Origin: an uncultured Selenomonadaceae bacterium | GTDB taxonomy: Bacteria; Bacillota; Negativicutes; Selenomonadales; Selenomonadaceae | Length of the DNA stretch: 12,054 nt | Direction: 5' to 3' | NCBI GenBank assembly: GCA_958415865.1 | Contig: CATYZV010000029.1 | Location: 1 to 12,054 of the forward strand | Position numbers and translations under genes: made by a program | Part shown: piece after piece, positions 1 through 5,581 of the stretch | How the letters are laid out: each line of letters starts with the position of its first letter | Numbering within the stretch: position 1 is the stretch's first letter | The notes under the pieces: generated by a model | The model's input: only the letters and a program-made list of their open reading frames with translations | Database searches by the model: none | What the model was told of the DNA's origin: nothing

Positions 1-72
1 CATACCTAGTATAATGTCAATGGAGTGAAGACTTATATGATTATAAATGAGCTTTATATTCCTGCTGCAAAG

Positions 73-103
73 CGGCAGACAGCCGTTAAGCCGCCTGCTG
101 CCG
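73..103 (-). terminator. Possible terminator hairpin downstream of glpK
   Basis: CGGCAG (73-78) pairs with CTGCCG (98-103). CAG/CTG (80-82 with 95-97) extends the stem after a one-base bulge, leaving a loop of about 12 nt. The hairpin begins 7 nt past the glpK stop codon in the glpK reading direction. On the minus strand it is followed only by CTTTGC, so the U-tract is poor and termination efficiency is uncertain. The rest of 1-109 shows no supportable gene. Confidence 0.35.
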
Positions 104-109
104 TCTCCG

Positions 110-1606
<1,497 letters not shown>

Positions 1607-1624
1607 TTATAAACCTTTCCTATC

Positions 1625-1645
1625 TATATTGCTGCCCGCCGCTTC
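1625..1645. repeat. GC-rich hairpin resembling part of the downstream repeat family
   Basis: GCCCG (1625-1629) pairs with CGGGC (1640-1644), with an 10-nt GC-rich loop between them, in the AT-rich glpK leader. The plus-strand segment CTTCGCTCCGGGCATCGC (1632-1649) is close to TTTCGCTCCGGCATCGC (1 base shorter) in the structured repeat at 11277-11293. It is probably a remnant or a short member of the same repeat class. It could also act in the glpK mRNA leader. Confidence 0.45.
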
Positions 1646-1726
1646 GCTCCGGGCATCGCACTTTTTGCAAATATCTTTTTCTATGATATCACAAAAAAAC
1701 TCTCCACAAAACTTTTTATAATTTTT

Positions 1727-1754
1727 ATAATAATCGACCTTTACAAATTTACAA
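1727..1754 (-). promoter_or_regulatory. Weak candidate promoter for glpK
   Basis: On the minus strand TTGTAA (1754-1749) and TATTAT (1732-1727) are separated by 16 nt, giving matches of 4/6 and 5/6 to sigma-70 boxes. The start would leave a glpK leader of about 115 nt that includes the GC-rich hairpin at 1625-1645. The region is very AT-rich, so chance matches are likely. Confidence 0.3.
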
Positions 1755-1773
1755 TTAAGTTACCATACAAAAC

Positions 1774-1802
1774 TTGATATTTGCGCCTGCTTATGCTATA
1801 TT
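1774..1802 (+). promoter_or_regulatory. Sigma-70-type promoter for the esterase/ATP-grasp operon
   Basis: TTGATA (1774-1779) and TATATT (1797-1802) are separated by exactly 17 nt, each matching 5/6 or close to consensus. Transcription would start near 1809, giving a leader of about 57 nt. A hairpin lies in that leader (GCGGCA 1812-1817 with TGCCGC 1833-1838) just before the ribosome binding site. Confidence 0.7.
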
Positions 1803-1811
1803 GAAACAACA

Positions 1812-1838
1812 GCGGCACGCGTTTTTTACCACTGCCGC
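1812..1838 (+). promoter_or_regulatory. 5' leader hairpin before esterase 1
   Basis: GCGGCA (1812-1817) and TGCCGC (1833-1838) form a perfect 6-bp stem with a 15-nt loop containing a run of six T. It sits at or just after the predicted transcription start and 17 nt before the GGGGG ribosome binding site. It may protect the 5' end or modulate translation; there is no U-tract after it, so it is not a terminator. Confidence 0.4.
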
Positions 1839-1865
1839 AATAACGATGCACAATGGGGGATGACT

Positions 1866-2627
1866 ATGGTAGATGAATGGACTCTTACTATACCGGAATT
1901 GACAGGCGATAAGCCTAGGCGCGCCTACGTCTATCTGCCCGACTCCTACGAAAGCGAGCCCGACAGGCATTATCCCGTTTTATACATGTTCGACGGACAG
2001 AACGTCTTCTTCGACGAAGAAGCCACCTTCGGCAAATCCTGGGGTCTAAAAAACTACATGGATGCGACACAGACACAGCTCATCATAGCGGCTGTTGAAT
2101 GTGATGACAGTGCCGACAACGGCAGGCTGCGCGAATACTCGCCCTACACTTTTATCGATCCTACTTTCGGCAAAATCACAGGGCTGGGCAGAACAACCAT
2201 GAATTGGTTTATCAGCACCTTCAAGCCGTATGTTGACAGCCGTTACCGCACGCTGCCCGACCGCGACAACACCTTCATCGGCGGCAGCTCGATGGGCGGA
2301 CTAATGAGCCTGTTTGCCGTGCTGCGCTACAACAATGTCTTTGGACGTGCGGCGGTGCTCTCACCGTCTCTCTGGACGAATCCGTTCAAAGTTGAACAGA
2401 TAATCAAGCGCTCCAATCCTGCTCCCAATACCGTCATTTACATGGATTACGGTTCTAAGGAAATGGCAAAGCGCAGGAACATGGACAAAATCTACATCAA
2501 AATGGCAGACCTGCTGATGAGAAAGCGAATCTTCCTGACTAGCAGGATAGTTCCCTACGGCACACACTGCGAAGCCAACTGGGAAAGACAGATTCCCTTC
2601 TTCATGAATACACTGCTCTACCGCTAA
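1866..2627 (+). CDS. Alpha/beta-hydrolase esterase (esterase D / enterochelin-esterase-like)
   Basis: This is a predicted cytoplasmic serine hydrolase of the putative-esterase family (PF00756 type), whose members cleave small-molecule esters or thioesters. No signal peptide or membrane segment is visible. Counting from the ATG at 1866 (253 residues), the nucleophile elbow is GGSSMGG (139-145) with Ser142. A strand with YMDYGSKE (192-199) carries an acidic candidate (Asp194). The C-terminal THCEANW segment supplies the likely catalytic His234, matching the H-x-E-x-x-W pattern common in this family. An in-frame ATG exists at 1860, but GGGGG (1855-1859) lies directly against it and is 6 nt from the ATG at 1866, so 1866 is preferred. 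It is the first gene of a three-gene unit with a second esterase and an ATP-grasp ligase. The substrate is unknown. Confidence 0.88.
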   Translation: MVDEWTLTIPELTGDKPRRAYVYLPDSYESEPDRHYPVLYMFDGQNVFFDEEATFGKSWGLKNYMDATQTQLIIAAVECDDSADNGRLREYSPYTFIDPTFGKITGLGRTTMNWFISTFKPYVDSRYRTLPDRDNTFIGGSSMGGLMSLFAVLRYNNVFGRAAVLSPSLWTNPFKVEQIIKRSNPAPNTVIYMDYGSKEMAKRRNMDKIYIKMADLLMRKRIFLTSRIVPYGTHCEANWERQIPFFMNTLLYR

Positions 2628-2670
2628 TAGGTCAGTGCAGATCAAACACAAAGAAAAGAGGTGAATTCTA

Positions 2671-2713
2671 CTGTTCGATTTTCTTCTTATAATATAAAAG
2701 ATAAATCGAACAG
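2671..2713 (+). promoter_or_regulatory. 11-bp inverted repeat flanking a TATAAT box before esterase 2
   Basis: CTGTTCGATTT (2671-2681) and AAATCGAACAG (2703-2713) are perfect reverse complements separated by 21 nt. The centre (2692) coincides with TATAAT (2688-2693). The right arm ends at the AGGA ribosome binding site (2715-2718) of the next gene. As DNA it could be an operator around an internal promoter, although no good -35 box is seen. As RNA it is a stable hairpin that could control translation or mRNA processing between the two esterase genes. Confidence 0.55.
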
Positions 2714-2722
2714 CAGGAATCT

Positions 2723-3481
2723 ATGGAAATTCAGTATTTTAAATGGTTCAGCTCCTATTTAAACAGAGATATGGAATGCAAAGTCTACGGACATGCAGGC
2801 AGACCCGTGTTATACATCCCCTGCCAGAACGGCCGCTTCTTCGACTTTGAAAACTTCCATATGCACGAAGTACTCTCTCCGTGGATTGAATCCGGTCAGA
2901 TGATGGTATTCTCCATCGACACCATCGACGAAGAAACCTGGTCTAACACCAGCGGCGATCCCCGCTGGCGCATCTGCCGCCATGAAGACTGGATCAGCTA
3001 CATAACGAATGAATTCGTGCCCTTCATGCGCAATATGGTCAACGAACGCAACGGCTGGAGCGGCTATCCCGGCGTGATGGTCTTCGGCTGCAGCATGGGA
3101 GCGACCCACGCGGCAAATCTGTTCTACCGCCGCCCTGACCTGTTCGACAGACTGCTCGCTCTCAGTGGCATTTACTCGGCCTCTTACGGCTGGGGAGACT
3201 ACATGGACGATCTCGTATACGCCAACTCCCCCGTTGATTACCTCGCCAATATGCCTGCTGACCATCCCTTCATCGCACAGTACAACGCCAAGAAATCCGT
3301 CATCTGCGTCGGTCAGGGTGCGTGGGAAATGCCCGAAACGACGGCACAGCTGGCTCATATCTTCTACGAAAAGAACATCCACACTTGGGTAGACTTCTGG
3401 GGCTACGACTGTGTACACGATTGGGACTGGTGGTACAAGCAGGTGCTTTATTTCATGCCTTACCTGATGGATCAGCAGTAA
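2723..3481 (+). CDS. Alpha/beta-hydrolase esterase, second type (COG4947-like)
   Basis: This 252-residue predicted cytoplasmic serine hydrolase differs in sequence from the preceding esterase. The nucleophile elbow is FGCSMGA (121-127) with Ser124. The C-terminal GYDCVHDWDWWYKQ segment (228-240 region) holds the likely catalytic His232 in an HDWxWW motif typical of one uncharacterised esterase group. ICVGQGAWE (194-202) probably carries the acid region. There is no signal peptide. The start at 2723 has AGGA (2715-2718) just upstream, and an in-frame stop at 2702 rules out longer versions. It follows esterase 1 by 95 nt without a terminator and precedes the ATP-grasp gene, so the three are probably co-transcribed. 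The substrate is unknown. The assignment to the esterase family is firm; the COG-level assignment is from memory of the motif. Confidence 0.87.
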   Translation: MEIQYFKWFSSYLNRDMECKVYGHAGRPVLYIPCQNGRFFDFENFHMHEVLSPWIESGQMMVFSIDTIDEETWSNTSGDPRWRICRHEDWISYITNEFVPFMRNMVNERNGWSGYPGVMVFGCSMGATHAANLFYRRPDLFDRLLALSGIYSASYGWGDYMDDLVYANSPVDYLANMPADHPFIAQYNAKKSVICVGQGAWEMPETTAQLAHIFYEKNIHTWVDFWGYDCVHDWDWWYKQVLYFMPYLMDQQ

Positions 3482-3491
3482 AAATAGATAA

Positions 3492-3515
3492 GGCACTGCA
3501 TTTATTTGCAGTGCC
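3492..3515 (+). terminator. Intercistronic hairpin after esterase 2
   Basis: GGCACTGCA (3492-3500) pairs perfectly with TGCAGTGCC (3507-3515) around a TTTATT loop, 10 nt after the esterase 2 stop codon. In the plus direction it is followed by GCGATAAATAAC, with no U-tract, so it is at most a weak terminator. An mRNA-stability or processing hairpin is more likely. The minus strand reads TTATCTATTTTT after the stem, a better U-rich tail for any antisense transcript. Confidence 0.5.
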
Positions 3516-3582
3516 GCGATAAATAACATTTGAGGATTTGTTTTATTTTATTGAGAAGCAAGAAAAGGAACGAAACACATAA

Positions 3583-4773
3583 ATGAAAAATTTGATCTTT
3601 CTTTCGCCTAACTTTCCGACTAATTACTGGCACTTCTGCCGGGAATTGAAGAAGAACGGCTTTAATGTATTGGGGATTGGCGACCAGGCATACGATGAAT
3701 TGACCGGCGACTTAAAAGGCAGCCTCAACGAATATTACAAAGTTAGCAGCCTGGAAAATTACGATGAAGTTTATAAAGCAGTAGCATTTTTTACTTACAA
3801 GTACGGCCGCATCGACTGGCTCGAATCGAACAATGAATACTGGCTGGAACGCGATGCAAAGCTGCGCACTGACTTCAACATCACCAGCGGCTTCAAGACT
3901 GAAGACATGAGCCGCATCAAATACAAATCTCATATGAAGAAATACTTCAACAATGCAGGCATTGCAACAGCTCGCTATCACCTCGTTGAAAACTGGGACA
4001 GCTGCATAGACTTCATCAATAAAGTAGGCTATCCTGTCATTGTAAAACCTGATAACGGCGTAGGAGCAATCTCTACATACAAAATATCCAGCGAAGACGA
4101 TCTGCGCCACTTCTTCAGCATCAAGGAAGATACTGTCTATATAATGGAAGAATACATCTTCGGCGAAGTGAATTCCTACGATGCTATCATCGACTCTCAC
4201 GGCGAACCGATGTTTGAAGCAGGAAATGTTTCTCCCGTTTCCATCATGGATATCGTGAATAACAACGACAACTCCGTATTCTACATCCTCAAGGGACTGC
4301 CTGACGATACGCGCCGCCTGGGCCGCGCCACCGTCAAGAGTTTCGGCGTAAAAAGCCGCTTCATCCATTTTGAATACTTCCGCCTCATGAAGGATTATCC
4401 TCATCTCGGCAAAAAAGGCGACCTTATCGGACTGGAAGTCAATATGCGCCCTAGCGGCGGTGTCAGCCCCGACATGATGAACTTCGCTCACAGCACCGAT
4501 GTCTACAAAATCTGGGCAGATATGATAGCCTTCGACCGCTCCACCAAAGAACAGGGCAGAGAATACTACTGCGCCTTCGCCGGCAGACGCGACGGCAAGC
4601 ACTTCGTCATGAGCCATGACGATATCATGAACAAATACGGTTCTCATATGAAAATGGTCGGCAGAGTTTCTGATGCGCTCTCCGGTGCCATGGGCAACCA
4701 GATGTACATCGCTGTATTCGACACTAAAGAACAGCTCGATGAATTCTATCACGATACTTTGAACTGCTATTGA
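3583..4773 (+). CDS. ATP-grasp domain carboxylate-amine (or carboxylate-thiol) ligase
   Basis: ATP-grasp ligases activate a carboxylate as an acyl-phosphate and join it to an amine or another nucleophile. This 396-residue protein has an N-terminal pre-ATP-grasp region (1-110), starting MKNLIFLSPNFP. The central ATP-grasp fold has the nucleotide-binding strand YPVIVKPDNGVGA (150-162, Lys155), the hinge segment YIMEEYI (186-192), and metal-binding residues in HFEYF (Glu264) and GLEVNMRPSGG (Glu285, Asn287, Arg289). The C-terminal part (about 320-396) is not recognised. The ATG at 3583 is the first possible start because an in-frame TAA precedes it directly. AAGGAA (3565-3570) is a rather distant ribosome binding site (12 nt). 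Last gene of the esterase operon, it is closed by the terminator at 4785. The substrate is unknown. No carrier protein, methyltransferase or transporter is adjacent, so a small soluble metabolite or modified amino acid is a guess only. Confidence 0.88.
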   Translation: MKNLIFLSPNFPTNYWHFCRELKKNGFNVLGIGDQAYDELTGDLKGSLNEYYKVSSLENYDEVYKAVAFFTYKYGRIDWLESNNEYWLERDAKLRTDFNITSGFKTEDMSRIKYKSHMKKYFNNAGIATARYHLVENWDSCIDFINKVGYPVIVKPDNGVGAISTYKISSEDDLRHFFSIKEDTVYIMEEYIFGEVNSYDAIIDSHGEPMFEAGNVSPVSIMDIVNNNDNSVFYILKGLPDDTRRLGRATVKSFGVKSRFIHFEYFRLMKDYPHLGKKGDLIGLEVNMRPSGGVSPDMMNFAHSTDVYKIWADMIAFDRSTKEQGREYYCAFAGRRDGKHFVMSHDDIMNKYGSHMKMVGRVSDALSGAMGNQMYIAVFDTKEQLDEFYHDTLNCY

Positions 4774-4784
4774 TATACTAAATG

Positions 4785-4819
4785 AATACTGAGGCTCTCC
4801 GGAGCTTCAGTATTTTTTT
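4785..4819 (+). terminator. Rho-independent terminator of the esterase/ATP-grasp operon
   Basis: A 13-bp stem (4785-4797 with 4802-4814, one G-U pair) around a TCCG loop is followed by a run of seven T. It starts 11 nt after the ATP-grasp stop codon. This is the strongest intrinsic terminator of the region and separates the operon from the mutAB leader. Confidence 0.92.
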
Positions 4820-4855
4820 ATGTCTTGAAAATTCATGCTGTTATAGAATAATTTT

Positions 4856-4870
4856 ATAACTATAAGTTAT
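4856..4870. promoter_or_regulatory. Palindrome upstream of the mutAB promoter
   Basis: ATAACT-ATA-AGTTAT is a perfect 6+6 inverted repeat ending 25 bp upstream of the -35 box of the mutAB promoter. The position fits an activator or repressor site, but the segment is very AT-rich and no regulator can be named. Confidence 0.3.
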
Positions 4871-4895
4871 CTTATACATATTAGTAATGATTCTA

Positions 4896-4924
4896 TTGAC
4901 AAAATAAATGATGGTAAGTATAAT
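4896..4924 (+). promoter_or_regulatory. Consensus promoter of the mutAB-meaB operon
   Basis: TTGACA (4896-4901) and TATAAT (4919-4924) are both perfect matches, separated by exactly 17 nt. Transcription would begin near 4931, giving a 5' leader of about 650 nt that contains the riboswitch and two terminators. An unmodified consensus promoter implies strong initiation, so output must be set by attenuation in the leader. Confidence 0.93.
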
Positions 4925-4948
4925 TGAACATGACAAATTGATATAGAC

Positions 4949-5097
4949 CTTACAGGTGCATAATTGCTTAATAGGGAAGCCGGTCAAAACCCGGCACGGT
5001 CCCGCCGCTGTATAGAGGAGCGAACTTCAATAATGTCACTGGGAAACCGGGAAGGCGAAGCGAGCTATGATACTGAGTCAGAAGAACTGCCTGTGAG
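4949..5097 (+). promoter_or_regulatory. Cobalamin riboswitch aptamer
   Basis: The RNA carries the conserved blocks of the cobalamin riboswitch in order: ACAGGTGC (4952-4959), AATAGGGAAGCCGG, the P4 hairpin GCCGG/CCGGC, CGGTCCCGCCGCTGT, TGTCACTGGGAA, and the B12-box segment AGTCAGAAGAACTGCC (5076-5091). P1 is visible as CTTACAGG (4949-4956) pairing with CCTGTGAG (5090-5097). Ligand binding by coenzyme B12 or a related cobalamin is established for the family. The aptamer begins about 18 nt after the predicted transcription start. Only the mutA-mutB-meaB operon lies downstream. Confidence 0.95.
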
Positions 5098-5118
5098 AAG
5101 CATCGTCGTTTGACCTGC

Positions 5119-5251
5119 GAGAGACGGGGAGAGATGTCGTAAGTATTTATGCTCGGTATGGCTTTATGAATATACTGTATTTACAGCATAAATCTCAATA
5201 CGAATTTTCAGCCGTCTTTCATAAAATTGTTTATGAAAGGCGGCTTTATTT
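5119..5251 (+). terminator. Riboswitch expression platform: antiterminator and terminator T1
   Basis: T1 is a 14-bp stem (5210-5223 with 5232-5245, one G-U pair) followed by a T-rich tail (TTTATTTATT). GAGAGACGG (5119-5127) can pair over 9 bp (one G-U) with CCGTCTTTC (5212-5220), the 5' arm of T1, and so act as antiterminator. A perfect 9-bp hairpin, ATTTATGCT (5145-5153) with AGCATAAAT (5185-5193), would bring the two partners together. TCGTC (5103-5107) can sequester GACGG (5123-5127), a plausible anti-antiterminator next to the aptamer. Terminator: clear. Switch partners: inferred from complementarity. Confidence 0.8.
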
Positions 5252-5426
5252 ATTATACCGTAAATCGGATGATGGCCCGATTCTTTCGTGCGGTCTTGTA
5301 GCCGCTTTCAATTTGTTAAACTTAGATACGCTGCAGGAATATCAAACATCTCCTTCACTATCTCGACAGACTTCAGCTGCTCCGCCTGACTCTTTGCATT
5401 AAGAGCAGGCGAGATGCCGCTTCCCC
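5252..5426 (+). promoter_or_regulatory. Structured leader segment between terminators T1 and T2
   Basis: About 175 nt without a credible ORF but with three hairpins: AATCGG/CCGATT (5263-5268 with 5277-5282), GCGGT/GCCGC (5290-5294 with 5301-5305), and a stem interrupted by one bulged A (CGCCTG with CAGGCG plus CTCTT with AAGAG, 5383-5411). The last competes with CTGCTC/GAGCAG (5377-5382 with 5403-5408). TGATGGCC (5270-5277), mostly in the loop of the first hairpin, is perfectly complementary to the 5' side of T2 (5427-5434). No known riboswitch class, T-box or ANTAR hexaloop motif is recognised. Confidence 0.5.
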
Positions 5427-5456
5427 GGCCATCACTTCATCGTGATGGTTTTTTTT
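5427..5456 (+). terminator. Second leader terminator T2 before mutA
   Basis: CCATCAC (5429-5435) pairs with GTGATGG (5442-5448) around a 6-nt loop and is followed by eight T. It is a complete intrinsic terminator about 125 nt before the mutA start and lies on the same transcript as the riboswitch. No convincing promoter is seen between it and mutA, so transcripts must read through both T1 and T2 to express the operon. Confidence 0.82.
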
Positions 5457-5524
5457 ATGATTATACAGATGATTGAGTGTTTTTGCGCAACTGATATTAC
5501 TGCTTGTAAATAATTTTTTTCAGC

Positions 5525-5532
5525 GGAGGTGA
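5525..5532 (+). promoter_or_regulatory. Orphan Shine-Dalgarno-like sequence
   Basis: GGAGGTGA is a near-perfect match to the anti-Shine-Dalgarno complement but has no ATG, GTG or TTG at a usable distance. The actual mutA ribosome binding site is AAAGGA at 5568-5573. Between the two, TCTTG/CAAGA (5549-5553 with 5564-5568) can form a small hairpin, so it may be a ribosome standby site or a relic of a lost start. Confidence 0.4.
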
Positions 5533-5581
5533 GATACGCTTTTACTGCTCTTGTCAACAATATCAAGAAAGGATACTGAAT

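Noticed and set aside
10..15. TATAAT near the left edge as a promoter -10 box
   Set aside because: The -35 region would lie outside the window and no gene follows on the plus strand.
3712..4752. 346-codon minus-strand open frame opposite the ATP-grasp gene
   Set aside because: It mirrors the codon structure of the ATP-grasp gene; the translated product is Val/Phe/His-rich without any motif and lies on the wrong strand for the operon.
5166..5402. 78-codon plus-strand open frame inside the mutAB leader
   Set aside because: It runs through terminator T1 and the structured segment, has no ribosome binding site and no protein-like features.
5263..5448. Dual hairpins as an ANTAR-protein binding site, as in the cobalamin-controlled eut RNAs
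   Set aside because: The hairpin loops do not carry the conserved A1/G4 hexaloop bases, and no eut gene or ANTAR regulator is present.
5473..5500. TTGAGT with TATTAC as a promoter directly before mutA
   Set aside because: Only 4/6 matches in each box with 16-nt spacing in AT-rich DNA; much weaker than the consensus promoter at 4896.
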